Assembly: GCA_025450135.1 (NCBI GenBank)
Contig: JANWHZ010000045.1
Location: 1 to 64,000, forward strand
Direction: 5' to 3'
DNA from: Candidatus Saccharimonadales bacterium
GTDB lineage: Bacteria > Patescibacteriota > Saccharimonadia > Saccharimonadales > UBA4665
Length of the DNA: 64,000 bases
This document shows positions 32,785-41,829 of the stretch, in pieces. The position numbers and the translations under genes are program-made. Below the pieces are notes generated by a model. It made no database searches. It worked only from the letters and a program-made list of their open reading frames with translations, and was not told the origin of the DNA. The first letter of the stretch is position 1; each line of letters begins with the position of its first letter.

Positions 32785-35259
32785 TTAGCCTTCTGCTGAT
32801 GCAGCGTAAGCAAGCTCACCATTCTTCGTCGCTACCTGTACGACTTCACCAGTTGAGAATTTGTCGTCAAGTAGCTGTAACGCTAAGTAATCCTCGATGG
32901 TGTCCTGAATTAGGCGCCGGAGCGGTCGCACCCCATTAAGCGGGTCGTACCCATGCTCGAGCAGATATTGCTTAGCTGCGGGCGTCAGCTGAACGCTGAT
33001 ACCTTTCTTCTGCAACCGTGTTCTGAGCTCGTCAATTTGCAAATCAATAATCTTGAATATATCTTTTTTGGTTAATGCATGGAAAACGATAACTTTGTCT
33101 ATGCGATTGAGAAACTCTGGCCGCATCATCTTCTTCAGCTCATCACGTACCTTTTCTGAGTTGGCTTCGTGCAGCGATTTAAGATCGTCCATATCATTGC
33201 TACTGCGCACGTGGAACCCAAAGTTTGCCTCTCTCTGGAGTTTTTCAGCACCGATGTTACTAGTCATGATGATGATCGTATTTGTAAAATCGATGGCCCT
33301 ACCCTTCGCATCCGTCACATGGCCGTCCTCAAGTATCTGTAATAGAATATTGAAGACATCCGGATGTGCTTTCTCGATTTCATCGAATAGCACCAAGCTG
33401 TACGGCTGTCGGCGGATTTTGTCAAACTGGCCACCATCATCGTAACCAACATATCCAGCTGGCGCCCCAACAAGGCGAGAAACGTTGTGGTGCTCACCAA
33501 ATTCGCTCATGTCAATCTTAACTAGCGCTGATTCACTACCAAAGAACTCGCGGGCGAGCACACGTGCTAGCTCAGTTTTCCCAACTCCAGTTGGACCAAG
33601 AAATATAAATGAACCGATCGGCCGCTTCTCACTTGACACGCCGCTGCGATTACGACGTATTGCTTTAGCCACCACCTCAACAGGCTCGTTCTGACCTATA
33701 ACATACTTTGACAAGGTTTTTTCAAGGTTGATGAGATATTTTGCCTCCGCGCGGATGACTTTTTTAACCGGCACGCCAGTCCAGCGTGACACCACGTCAG
33801 CCAAGTCTTCGCTGGTTAATATAATCGGATCTGAACCGCGCTTGTTGGCTTGAAGCTTGCTTAGCTCATCTGTAATTTGACTAGCACGGGTCTTTTCCTT
33901 GGCTGCCGTCTCGTAATCTTCTGTATCAGCAGCCTCTTCAATACGAGTTTGAATGAGCTTTAGTTCTTTCTGTAGCGCGCGTACTTCCGGGGATGTTCGT
34001 CCTTTGTCAACACGCAAATGGGCACTAGCCTCGTCAAGAAGGTCGATCGCTTTATCTGGCATGTAGCGATCGTTAATGTAACGCTTGGCAAAGTTAACGG
34101 CATCTTCAATGGCATCATCACTGATCTTCACACCATGGAACTGCTCGTAATGCTTGCGCAAGCCTTTCAGAATAGCCACAGTTTCGGGCACTGTAGTTTC
34201 GGGCACCTGAATTGGCTGGAAGCGGCGCTCAAGTGCCGCATCCTTCTCAATATGTTTCTGATATTCGGCCGTAGTCGTTGCACCAACAACCTGGATTTTG
34301 CCGCGCGCCAGAGCTGGCTTCAAAATATTACCTGCATCCATCGCACCCTCAGCGGCGCCAGCCCCAACGATAGTATGCAGTTCGTCAATGAAAATTATCG
34401 TTTGCTTATCCTTCTCTAACTCGGCAAGAACCTTTTTTAAGCGTTCTTCGAACTCGCCCCGGTACTTAGTGCCAGCGATCATACCTGCTAAGTCAAGCAT
34501 CACAATGCGTTTGTCGAGCAGACTGTCAGGCACATCCTCGCTAACAATGCGCTGTGCTAGACCCTCCACAATAGCCGTCTTACCTACACCAGGCTCCCCG
34601 ATGAGGACAGGGTTATTCTTGGTGCGGCGATTCAATATAGTAACTACCCGCTTAATCTGGTTCTCGCGACCTACTACCGGATCGAGTTTGCCGGCACGTG
34701 CTTGTGCTGTCAGGTCGGTCCCGAAGAAGTCAAGCGCTGTACGTTTACCCTTCTTGCCGGTGCGGCGAAGTGTCTCCCCGTCGGCACCTTCTTGCTCTTC
34801 ATATTGTTGGCGATTCAAGAACTGTTCTAATTCATTCACGAGCGCATCAACGTCAGTGTTAAGGTCACGGAGTAAGCGCGTCGCGCGGGCATTCTTTTGG
34901 CTTAAGATACTGTATAAAATATGCTCGGTACCGCAGTATTCTTGCCCATAGTCCTGCGCCACGTCGTACGCCATCCGAAGCGTCAACTTGGCTGTCTCAG
35001 AGAGCCCTTTAGCGCCCATATTGATGACAAGCGTCTTTGGTGTCATGTTGAGCGCCAGACGTGCACGATCAAGCGTTACGCCTGCGTTTTCCAGAATCTT
35101 CGCCCCCATGCTTGATTCCTGAGCTAAAACGCCAAGCAGTAAATGCTCGGTACCAATGTATGCGCTACCGAAACTCCGAGCAATTGCGTCGGCATGCTTC
35201 AAACTCTGCAACGCATTCGTTGTTAGATGGTTTAGAAATTCTTGAAAATCAGGTGTCAT
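32785..35259 (-). CDS. clpC: ATP-dependent Clp protease ATPase subunit, ClpC type
   Basis: 824 aa from the ATG at 35259 (MTPDFQEFLNHL), which follows AGAGGA by 9 nt; upstream in-frame codons run into the promoter. Two Clp-N repeats (residues 5-150), AAA+ module 1 (GEPGVGKTA, IIFIDELHTIVGAG), a UVR-like coiled segment (TEDYETAAKEKTRASQITDEL), AAA+ module 2 (FLGPTGVGKTELA, LFDEIEKAH). A ClpP-docking-like loop reads NFGFHV. Unfolds substrates and feeds them to ClpP. HrcA/CIRCE controlled. Likely in an operon with radA. Confidence 0.95.
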   Translation of the reverse strand: MTPDFQEFLNHLTTNALQSLKHADAIARSFGSAYIGTEHLLLGVLAQESSMGAKILENAGVTLDRARLALNMTPKTLVINMGAKGLSETAKLTLRMAYDVAQDYGQEYCGTEHILYSILSQKNARATRLLRDLNTDVDALVNELEQFLNRQQYEEQEGADGETLRRTGKKGKRTALDFFGTDLTAQARAGKLDPVVGRENQIKRVVTILNRRTKNNPVLIGEPGVGKTAIVEGLAQRIVSEDVPDSLLDKRIVMLDLAGMIAGTKYRGEFEERLKKVLAELEKDKQTIIFIDELHTIVGAGAAEGAMDAGNILKPALARGKIQVVGATTTAEYQKHIEKDAALERRFQPIQVPETTVPETVAILKGLRKHYEQFHGVKISDDAIEDAVNFAKRYINDRYMPDKAIDLLDEASAHLRVDKGRTSPEVRALQKELKLIQTRIEEAADTEDYETAAKEKTRASQITDELSKLQANKRGSDPIILTSEDLADVVSRWTGVPVKKVIRAEAKYLINLEKTLSKYVIGQNEPVEVVAKAIRRNRSGVSSEKRPIGSFIFLGPTGVGKTELARVLAREFFGSESALVKIDMSEFGEHHNVSRLVGAPAGYVGYDDGGQFDKIRRQPYSLVLFDEIEKAHPDVFNILLQILEDGHVTDAKGRAIDFTNTIIIMTSNIGAEKLQREANFGFHVRSSNDMDDLKSLHEANSEKVRDELKKMMRPEFLNRIDKVIVFHALTKKDIFKIIDLQIDELRTRLQKKGISVQLTPAAKQYLLEHGYDPLNGVRPLRRLIQDTIEDYLALQLLDDKFSTGEVVQVATKNGELAYAASAEG

Positions 35260-35376
35260 ATTCGCGTATCCTCTTTTTACAGCGAACGGTTTACCCCGCA
35301 CCCCTTGTATAACAGAATTAGGCATATTTAGCAGTGTGCTTTTGATCCGCCATTCGCAGTTCAGATCAATATATTT

Positions 35377-35414
35377 ATCATACGCACCTAGCACTCATAG
35401 GTCAAGAGTGCTAG
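35377..35414 (-). promoter_or_regulatory. CIRCE operator overlapping the clpC promoter
   Basis: CIRCE half-sites CTAGCACTC (35388-35396) and GAGTGCTAG (35406-35414) have one symmetrical change from the consensus. Inside the spacer on the minus strand is the -35 TTGACC (35400-35405), 17 bp from the -10 TATGAT (35377-35382). The clpC leader would be about 110 nt. Confidence 0.92.
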
Positions 35415-35525
35415 TTACTGCATTTTTACCCCTAATATATGGGCCACGGAGATTCCTATGCAGAGGAAATGTCTTACCTAATTGAGGAATCTATATTGTT
35501 ACTAACTTCCGCTCGAGAAAAGGAA

Positions 35526-36014
35526 CTATTCAGGCCTCACCCTGACCACGGCATGACGGATGACATCACTGCCAATCTTATAGCCGGCTTGGAGTTCTTC
35601 GCTGACAATCTCCTTTTGACCCTCACCCTCTTCTACACTAATGGCCTCATGCATATTGGGATCGAATGGTTGGCCAACTGTTAGAATTCGCTCAACCCCC
35701 ATAGCCTCTAGTGTCTTTTCGAATTGCTTGACAATGCCCTGGACGCCTTTGACATAGTCGTTACTTTCTAGCTCGGCGGGAACATGCTTCAGAGCACGCT
35801 CAAAGTTATCAATTACAGGGAGTAAACCGGTCATAACAGTTGCTTTCACGGTTGCCCGAACGTTAGCGAGCTGCTCATCGAAGTGGCGGCGTTGGTTAAT
35901 AGCGTCGGCTCGTTCACGTTGCAAAGCCGCGGTCAACACAGCAACCTGGGTCTCAAGCTCGGCGATACGTGGGTCACTATGGGCGTGAGGCTGTTTGCTA
36001 GTATCTTTCGCCAT
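35526..36014 (-). CDS. grpE: Nucleotide exchange factor GrpE
   Basis: 162 aa from the ATG at 36014, 17 bp inside the end of hrcA. An N-terminal coiled coil (ELETQVAVLTAALQRERADAINQRRHFDEQ) leads to the GrpE core (LLPVIDNFERAL, VKGVQGIVKQFEKTLEAMGVERI, FDPNMHEAI, VRHAVVRV-type end). GrpE releases ADP from DnaK. dnaK and dnaJ do not follow; the next gene is clpC with its own CIRCE promoter. Confidence 0.93.
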   Translation of the reverse strand: MAKDTSKQPHAHSDPRIAELETQVAVLTAALQRERADAINQRRHFDEQLANVRATVKATVMTGLLPVIDNFERALKHVPAELESNDYVKGVQGIVKQFEKTLEAMGVERILTVGQPFDPNMHEAISVEEGEGQKEIVSEELQAGYKIGSDVIRHAVVRVRPE

Positions 36015-36729
36015 ACATCGCCTCCTCCAACTCTTCGCCTGCACGACGGACAAGCAACATTACATCACGATAGCTCTGTCGAGTAGGCCCGAGCACACCG
36101 ATATAGCTACGATCACTCCACGGTCCGCGGAAACGGCTAACGATCAGGCTACAACCGGCACTACGACCAATCGGGTTTTCAGCACCTATATACACGCTTA
36201 ATGGCTCGTTTAACGCAGCTTCGTGTAACCAGGGCTCAAGATTGTCCAGTAGCTGAGCAACTTGGCGGACTTGGCCACTGTTGATAAATTCTGGCTGGCC
36301 AAACAGGTTTGACAAGCCGCTCATGTACAACTGGTTGCCAATAGTAGCCAAGCCAAGATTATGCGTCAGCTCGACAAGCGTATCAACGGCGTTACGCACC
36401 GTACGCTCGGGTACCCCGCCTTGCGCCACACGGGTCGCTAAAGCTCGTGTCGCGTGACGTTCAGGCACTGAAGATTCCTGACGATCAGCATGCTCCTCTG
36501 CGATACTATTCACATAGAAACGGTAACCTTTATCTGTTGGAATGCGGCCTGCACTGGTATGTGGCTGCATGATAAAACCAAGGTGTTCTAGTTCTACCAT
36601 CTCAGTACGAATAGTGGCTGACGAAACATTAAACGCTTTAGCTAGTAAGTTGCTGCCTACTGGGCTCGCTACTTCCGCGTATTGCTCTACAATCGCATTC
36701 AGAATTTGACGTTGTCTTTCGGTCATCAT
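35998..36729 (-). CDS. hrcA: Heat-inducible transcription repressor HrcA
   Basis: 243 aa, shorter than the usual 340 or so, but with the winged-helix N-terminus intact: MTERQRQILNAIVEQYAEVASPVGS, then SSATIRTEMVELEHLGFIMQPHTSAGRIPTD, a hallmark. The GAF-like middle domain is present (LATIGNQLYMSGLSNLF) and the end GPTRQSYRDVMLLVRR matches the family (GPxRMxYxxVI). The shortening seems to come from a reduced middle/inserted dimerisation region. It represses CIRCE-bearing genes; its own CIRCE is 37 bp upstream. Confidence 0.92.
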   Translation of the reverse strand: MMTERQRQILNAIVEQYAEVASPVGSNLLAKAFNVSSATIRTEMVELEHLGFIMQPHTSAGRIPTDKGYRFYVNSIAEEHADRQESSVPERHATRALATRVAQGGVPERTVRNAVDTLVELTHNLGLATIGNQLYMSGLSNLFGQPEFINSGQVRQVAQLLDNLEPWLHEAALNEPLSVYIGAENPIGRSAGCSLIVSRFRGPWSDRSYIGVLGPTRQSYRDVMLLVRRAGEELEEAMYGERY

Positions 36730-36753
36730 TTCGATCTAGCCTTTACTGACAAG

Positions 36754-36792
36754 ATTGTATAATCTTTAGCACTCGAAGGTCAAGATTGCTAA
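36754..36792 (-). promoter_or_regulatory. CIRCE operator overlapping the hrcA-grpE promoter
   Basis: Half-sites TTAGCACTC (36766-36774) and GATTGCTAA (36784-36792, one mismatch) with a 9-bp spacer. The spacer carries the -35 TTGACC (36778-36783), 18 bp from the -10 TACAAT (36754-36759). Autoregulation is expected. Confidence 0.9.
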
Positions 36793-36798
36793 TATCAT

Positions 36799-37230
36799 TT
36801 ACAGACGAATCGCGGATACGGAAGGCACTGTGAGCCAGGCGGTCTGAAGACCGAAGCCGCTTTTATCAATATGAAATGGCTTGACTGCCTGAATATCCTC
36901 TAGAAACACCAGAACACAGTACTGCTTGTCTCGGAACAAGGCCTCATAGTACGGCATATCCTGGGCCGCGATTCCGTCATCCTCGCCATAAAAATCAAGA
37001 ATATCACTAAGACGCTGTGGATTTAAACCGTCAAACTCAAGCACGTGTGACACGGTGGCCCTGGCCATTATCGGCTCACCGGCATCCTTGAAATATACCA
37101 ATTCACCTTCTTTAACCTTGCCCCAAGGGCCTGACTGGTTCATCAGCCAACGCGATTCAATGGTCTTATGCCCGTTTAAGAGTTTCGGGAGAAGACCCCA
37201 AGATTTTTTCATTATCGCGACATGTTCCAT
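36799..37230 (-). CDS. ASCH-domain protein
   Basis: 143 aa. The N-terminal pattern MKKSWGLLPKLLNGHKTIESRW, with the KTIESR core, and the following GDLVYF-like EGELVYFKDAGEPIMARATV are typical of the PUA-related ASCH fold, which binds RNA or modified nucleotides. Soluble, no other domain. It sits between nusA and hrcA and has its own near-consensus promoter 8 nt from the ATG, without Shine-Dalgarno, so it is predicted to be leaderless. The exact substrate is unknown. Confidence 0.8.
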   Translation of the reverse strand: MEHVAIMKKSWGLLPKLLNGHKTIESRWLMNQSGPWGKVKEGELVYFKDAGEPIMARATVSHVLEFDGLNPQRLSDILDFYGEDDGIAAQDMPYYEALFRDKQYCVLVFLEDIQAVKPFHIDKSGFGLQTAWLTVPSVSAIRL

Positions 37231-37238
37231 TAGTTAAT

Positions 37239-37267
37239 ACTATAAACTAATTAGCCAAGCTTGTCTA
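37239..37267 (-). promoter_or_regulatory. Leaderless promoter of the ASCH gene
   Basis: -35 TAGACA (37262-37267), exactly 17 bp, -10 TATAGT (37239-37244), then 8 nt to the ATG. No Shine-Dalgarno fits in that space. Confidence 0.65.
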
Positions 37268-37272
37268 TCGCT

Positions 37273-38439
37273 CTATTCGCCGTGTTCTTCGATAGCTTTC
37301 AGCAGACTGTCTTCGAGGTCACTCTTCTTCTTGAGCTTGGTGGCCTTAGCAGCCGGAACAGCAGCTGGAGCGGTCGGCTCAGCAGCAGCGCGCACAATAT
37401 CCTTGTCAGGTTCGACATCAAGTTCATAGCCAGTTAGCTTGCTCGCTAAGCGTACGTTCTGCCCGTTCTTACCGATAGCAATACTCAATTGATCCTCAGG
37501 TACCAAAACACGAGCCTTTTTAGTATCTTTATCGAGAATGACACGTGATACTTTAGTTGGGCTCAATGCATTTTTAATATAATCAACCGAGTCTTCGGCC
37601 CATACGACGATGTCAATCTTTTCCTGATCACCAACTTCACTCATAACAGCATTGACACGTGTACCATGGCCCCCGACAAACGTGCCGACTGGGTCAACGC
37701 CCTGAACATTACTATGCACAGCGATTTTGCTGCGTACGCCAGCCTCACGAGCAACACCTTTGATGTCAACGGCGCCGTTATCCATTTCCGGTACTTCAGC
37801 GCGAAATAGCCACTCGATAAACTGCGGGCAACCACGAGATACGACTAATTGCGGGCCACGAGGACCACGTTCAACGTCTTTTAGGTAAGCCTTGATACGT
37901 TGGCCAGGGTAATAATGCTCACCTTGGATTTGTTCACTTCGTGGCATGATGCCTTGCGCATGACCGAGATCGATGCGTAAAATATTACCCTCGACACGGG
38001 TTACGAGGGCATTAATAACGGTACCGATCTTGTCTTCATATTCAGCCAGTACAATCTCGCGCTCAGCCTCACGCAAACGTTGCAATATGACTTGCTTAGC
38101 CGTTTGGGCGGCCACACGGCCAAAATCAGTTACTTTTTCATGCATTTCTACCGTCTCACCGAGCGCTGCATTTTTCCGCATCGCCTGTGCGTCTTTGAGC
38201 GAGATCTCATATGTTGGGTTCTCAACAGTCTCAACAATTTCCTTAGCTACGTACACATCCACATCACCTGTATTAAGATTCATAGTGACGCGGACGTCCT
38301 GTTCGCGCTCACCGTAGTCGCGACGGTAGGCTGCAGCCAGAGCCTGTTCAACAATTTCCTGGACTGTCGCTTCGGGCAAGTTCTTCTCTTCGGCGATGGC
38401 TCGGATTGCAACCGCAAGTTGTTTAAAATCCATTTCCAT
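37273..38439 (-). CDS. nusA: Transcription termination/antitermination protein NusA
   Basis: 388 aa from the ATG at 38439, which follows AAGGAGAAAAT. N-terminal RNAP-binding domain (FKQLAVAIRAIAEEKNLPEATVQEIVEQALAAAYRRDYG), an S1 domain (IGTVINALVTRVEGNILRIDLG) and two KH domains (VGTFVGGHGTRVNAVMSEV, DQLSIAIGKNGQNVRLASKLTGYELDV) are seen in order. A short Ala/Pro/Lys tail follows; the E. coli C-terminal acidic repeats are absent. infB and rimP, common neighbours, are not adjacent. It modulates pausing and termination. A terminator-like hairpin in its leader suggests autoregulation. Confidence 0.95.
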   Translation of the reverse strand: MEMDFKQLAVAIRAIAEEKNLPEATVQEIVEQALAAAYRRDYGEREQDVRVTMNLNTGDVDVYVAKEIVETVENPTYEISLKDAQAMRKNAALGETVEMHEKVTDFGRVAAQTAKQVILQRLREAEREIVLAEYEDKIGTVINALVTRVEGNILRIDLGHAQGIMPRSEQIQGEHYYPGQRIKAYLKDVERGPRGPQLVVSRGCPQFIEWLFRAEVPEMDNGAVDIKGVAREAGVRSKIAVHSNVQGVDPVGTFVGGHGTRVNAVMSEVGDQEKIDIVVWAEDSVDYIKNALSPTKVSRVILDKDTKKARVLVPEDQLSIAIGKNGQNVRLASKLTGYELDVEPDKDIVRAAAEPTAPAAVPAAKATKLKKKSDLEDSLLKAIEEHGE

Positions 38440-38466
38440 ATTTTCTCCTTTACTCAGCTTGATATG

Positions 38467-38534
38467 AAAAAAGCCGACCTGCCGGCCGACCATAACACTA
38501 AGTTTAAGTATAACGCGCTCCGATCTATTGTCAA
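38467..38534 (-). promoter_or_regulatory. nusA promoter and leader terminator
   Basis: -35 TTGACA (38529-38534), 16 bp, -10 TATACT (38507-38512). About 15-30 nt after the likely transcript start is a GC-rich hairpin (GCCGG/TCGGC, 38473-38486) followed directly by T6 (38467-38472), ending about 18 nt before the nusA Shine-Dalgarno. The upstream gene is divergent, so this hairpin can only act on the nusA leader. Confidence 0.65.
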
Positions 38535-38570
38535 TGTAGCATTAGAATACTGACGCAGCCTTGCACATGG

Positions 38571-38576
38571 TATCCT
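38571..38576 (+). promoter_or_regulatory. Leaderless extended -10 box of the M1 aminopeptidase gene
   Basis: TGGTATCCT (extended -10), 6 nt before the ATG at 38583; no Shine-Dalgarno. Confidence 0.5.
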
Positions 38577-38582
38577 AAGATA

Positions 38583-41162
38583 ATGAGATCTGTTGCGAGA
38601 CTGTACAAAAATTTCCAGCCTAACCATTATGAGCTTACGATTACTCCTGACGTAGATTCGCTAACGTTCAGCGGACATGTCACCATTCGAGGCAAAAAAG
38701 TTGGCCGACCAAGTCAACGATTAACCTTTCACCAACACGAGTTGAAGATTAAGAGTGCCAAGGTTATCCGACGTGATAAAAAGGGCATCCACGAGCACGC
38801 GGTGGTACGCATCAATAAGCAAGACACTCTCCAGGAGGTGCGATTACACACCGGCGAGCTTCTGTATCCAGGTGACTATGAGGTTGAGCTTAGCTTTGAC
38901 GGAGTTATAACAACGCATGCTACCGGATTGTATACCTCTACATTTACGCTCGACGGGCAGGAGCACACCATATTGGTAACCCAACTAGAGAGCCACTATG
39001 CCCGAGAGATTTTTCCTTCGATTGACGAACCAGAGGCTAAGGCTACATTCAGATTGACGCTAATTGCACCCTCAGACAAAGTAGTGCTTTCCAATACACC
39101 GGTAGCGAAGCAAGAACCAGTTGCAGGGCAACAACACCTGCTTGCCACCACATTTGAGGCTACACCCAGAATGTCAACATACTTACTTGCCTTTGTTGTG
39201 GGCGAACTGAATAGTAAGACAACTCACACGAAGCGGGGGACGAGTGTATCGATATGGGCAACTATCGCTCAACCAACAGATTCGCTTGACTACGCACTTG
39301 ATGTTGCGCGTCGGACAATTGAATTTTTTGAGGATTATTTTGACGTCCACTACCCATTGTCGAAAGCAGACTATGTGGCAATACCTGACATGGGCGGGAG
39401 CACTGCGGCCATGGAGAATTGGGGCCTCATCACATACCGCGAAAGCACATTGCTAGCATATCCAGGTGAACTATCGCAGGCAACGCGAGAGTATATAGCG
39501 ATTGTTATTGCCCACGAAACTGCGCACCAGTGGTTTGGCAATTTGGTCACCATGAAATGGTGGGACAATCTTTGGCTGAACGAAAGTTTTGCCAATATGA
39601 TGGAATATCGTGCCGTAGACGCGCTGTTTCCCGAGTGGCACATTTGGAGTCAGTTTGTCGCGCATGAAGGCATCTTAGCGCTGCGGCGTGACGCTACAGC
39701 AGGAGTGCAAGCGGTTGAGGTCGCAGTTCACCATCCTACAGAGATTAACGCCATATTCGACCCATACATTGTCTACGCTAAAGGCGGACGCCTGCTCTAT
39801 ATGCTTATGCAGTATGTCGGCGAGCCAGTATTCCGAAAGGGTTTAACAGCGTACTTTAAGCGCCACGCCTTCGGTAATACTACTGGTGACGACCTGTGGC
39901 AGGCGCTGGGTGATGTCACTGGCTTGGATCTCGTGCAATTCATGCATGGTTGGCTCAAACGTTCGGGATTCCCTGTCGTGTCCGTTTCTCAGCAGGGCAA
40001 GCATGTTGCATTCAGCCAAGTGCACTTTATGGAAAACGGGGCTGCAGATGATGGCCAGATTTGGCCAGTGCCTTTGTTCGGCAGCAATAAGCAGTTGCCT
40101 CAGTTACTTGCCAGGTCTGACAGTAAGACAACGCTCAGCTCGGACAAGTTCATTCGTATCAACCAAGATTTCGCAGGACACTACATCGTCCATTACACCA
40201 AACCCGAACATCGTGCCTGGCTAGAGAGCCTCGTGCACAGCCAGGAATTGAGTACGCCGGACCGCCTCATGCTGCTCAATAGCGCGAGTATGCTAACCAA
40301 AGCTGGCTACGAACCTTTTGCGGATGTCCTCAGACTACTTAACGCTTACGAGGGCGAGACTGACGAGGCTGTATGGGGGACAATGAGCTTAATAATTGGC
40401 GAGTGCCGCCGTTTCGTAAACTGGGATGAGTCGCTAGAAGCGCCGATAAAAGTGATGGTCCGTAGATTAATTGACCACGAATACCATCGCTTAGGCTGGA
40501 CCGAGAAAGATAACGAATCGTCAGAAGACCGTAAATTGCGGGCAACCATTATCGGGCTAGGTGCCTACGCCGAGCAACCAGAAGTAGTAGCACATTGTCT
40601 TAATATATTTGACGCATACCTCGAGAACCCTGCGACGCTTCTCACTGAACTACGAAGCGTCATATTCAGTGTTGCTGTCCGTGAAAAGCACGGGAATGCA
40701 GTTGAGCACCTCCTAGCGCTTCACGATACAACATCGAATAGCGAGTTGCGTGAGGATATTGCTGCCGGGCTATCTGCTACACGCGATACAAAGCTAGCAA
40801 AAGAACTACTTGCACGGTTACTCGACCCAAAATTGGTTCGCCCGCAAGACGCAATACATTGGCTAGTATTTATCCTCCGTAATCGGCACACCAAACAAAT
40901 CGCGTGGGAATGGTTGACGAGCCATTGGGATTGGGTCAAATATGCATTCGGAAATGAGAATGCATATGATGATTTCCCGCGCTTTATGGCGAGTGTCTGT
41001 GACACACCAGAATGGCAGCGCAGATACAAGCAGTACTTCACAGCGAAGCTACACGAACCAGCATTACAGCGTAATATCGAAATCGGTATGAACGAGATAG
41101 CCACTCGGGTTGCATGGCTAGAACGTGATCTCATAAGCGTGCAGAAGTTCTTTAAAGGATAG
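38583..41162 (+). CDS. pepN: M1 family aminopeptidase
   Basis: 859 aa. The exopeptidase motif reads STAAMENWG (GAMEN variant) and the zinc site is HETAHQWFGNLVTMKWWDNLWLNE (HExxH-18-E). The N-terminal beta domain (YELTITPDVDSLTFSGHVTI) and the large C-terminal ERAP1-like helical domain (about residues 480-855) complete the usual M1 layout. No signal peptide, so cytosolic peptide degradation is likely. Divergent from nusA; predicted leaderless because the -10 box lies 6 nt before the ATG. The gene symbol reflects the family, not proven orthology. Confidence 0.94.
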   Translation: MRSVARLYKNFQPNHYELTITPDVDSLTFSGHVTIRGKKVGRPSQRLTFHQHELKIKSAKVIRRDKKGIHEHAVVRINKQDTLQEVRLHTGELLYPGDYEVELSFDGVITTHATGLYTSTFTLDGQEHTILVTQLESHYAREIFPSIDEPEAKATFRLTLIAPSDKVVLSNTPVAKQEPVAGQQHLLATTFEATPRMSTYLLAFVVGELNSKTTHTKRGTSVSIWATIAQPTDSLDYALDVARRTIEFFEDYFDVHYPLSKADYVAIPDMGGSTAAMENWGLITYRESTLLAYPGELSQATREYIAIVIAHETAHQWFGNLVTMKWWDNLWLNESFANMMEYRAVDALFPEWHIWSQFVAHEGILALRRDATAGVQAVEVAVHHPTEINAIFDPYIVYAKGGRLLYMLMQYVGEPVFRKGLTAYFKRHAFGNTTGDDLWQALGDVTGLDLVQFMHGWLKRSGFPVVSVSQQGKHVAFSQVHFMENGAADDGQIWPVPLFGSNKQLPQLLARSDSKTTLSSDKFIRINQDFAGHYIVHYTKPEHRAWLESLVHSQELSTPDRLMLLNSASMLTKAGYEPFADVLRLLNAYEGETDEAVWGTMSLIIGECRRFVNWDESLEAPIKVMVRRLIDHEYHRLGWTEKDNESSEDRKLRATIIGLGAYAEQPEVVAHCLNIFDAYLENPATLLTELRSVIFSVAVREKHGNAVEHLLALHDTTSNSELREDIAAGLSATRDTKLAKELLARLLDPKLVRPQDAIHWLVFILRNRHTKQIAWEWLTSHWDWVKYAFGNENAYDDFPRFMASVCDTPEWQRRYKQYFTAKLHEPALQRNIEIGMNEIATRVAWLERDLISVQKFFKG

Positions 41163-41215
41163 AACTAGGCACCGAAATGTGTTACTAACGGCACATAATG
41201 CTGCTTACATAGCAT

Positions 41216-41812
41216 TTATTGAGTTGGACGTGTAATCCGAGACGATTCTTCGCTGATACATTTAACCGGCGCAAAGCTGCGGCGATGTAGGGCACAGACG
41301 CCAGATTGACGCAGTGCTGACATATGTGCGGCCGTGCCATACCCTACGTGGCGGGCAAAACCATAACCAGGATATATTTGATCCATTTCTGCCATATAGC
41401 GATCGCGTGTTACCTTAGCAATGATACTCGCCGCACTGACTGTCGGTTCCAAACTGTCTGCCTTAACAAGCGTCCGTGTATGTGATACGTCGGGTAGAAA
41501 GTTAAAACTTCCATCAATAATGATCAGGTCAAATGATGCAGCAATTCCGGTAAGTGCTCGATGATACGCTAGGCTTAACGCTGCCGTTAATCCCAACATG
41601 TCAATTTCATTGTTAGTCGCTGCACCGATTGCCACTGCTAACGCCGATGCTTGAATAGCAGCAGCAAGCACTTCGCGCTTGTTTTTAGACAGAATTTTGG
41701 AGTCGCGCAATCCTATAATTGGCTCAGCAAGAATGACCGCCCCTACCATCACTGGCCCGGCCCAGCATCCTCGCCCCACTTCGTCCATCCCCAAGATCAC
41801 CTGACGACCCAT
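41216..41812 (-). CDS. rnhB: Ribonuclease HII
   Basis: 198 aa. The catalytic DEDD residues are in ILGMDEVGRGCWAGPV (Asp-Glu), IIIDGSFN (Asp) and the TRDRYM segment (Asp). The GRG sequence in DEVGRG is the type 2 signature. It removes ribonucleotides and RNA primers from DNA-RNA hybrids. It follows rplS on the same strand, separated by a terminator. No clear Shine-Dalgarno is seen; AT-rich TAATATAG lies close upstream. Confidence 0.95.
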   Translation of the reverse strand: MGRQVILGMDEVGRGCWAGPVMVGAVILAEPIIGLRDSKILSKNKREVLAAAIQASALAVAIGAATNNEIDMLGLTAALSLAYHRALTGIAASFDLIIIDGSFNFLPDVSHTRTLVKADSLEPTVSAASIIAKVTRDRYMAEMDQIYPGYGFARHVGYGTAAHMSALRQSGVCALHRRSFAPVKCISEESSRITRPTQ

Positions 41813-41829
41813 ATGTGACTATATTAAAC

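Noticed and set aside
35439..35684. 81-codon plus-strand ORF over the clpC-grpE gap
   Set aside because: Two thirds of it is antisense to grpE, and it starts beside the clpC CIRCE promoter running the other way; no ribosome binding site.
38463..38491. Perfect inverted repeat GGTCGGC in the nusA leader
   Set aside because: The two GGTCGGC copies are direct repeats; the actual stem is the shorter GCCGG/TCGGC, which is what is reported.
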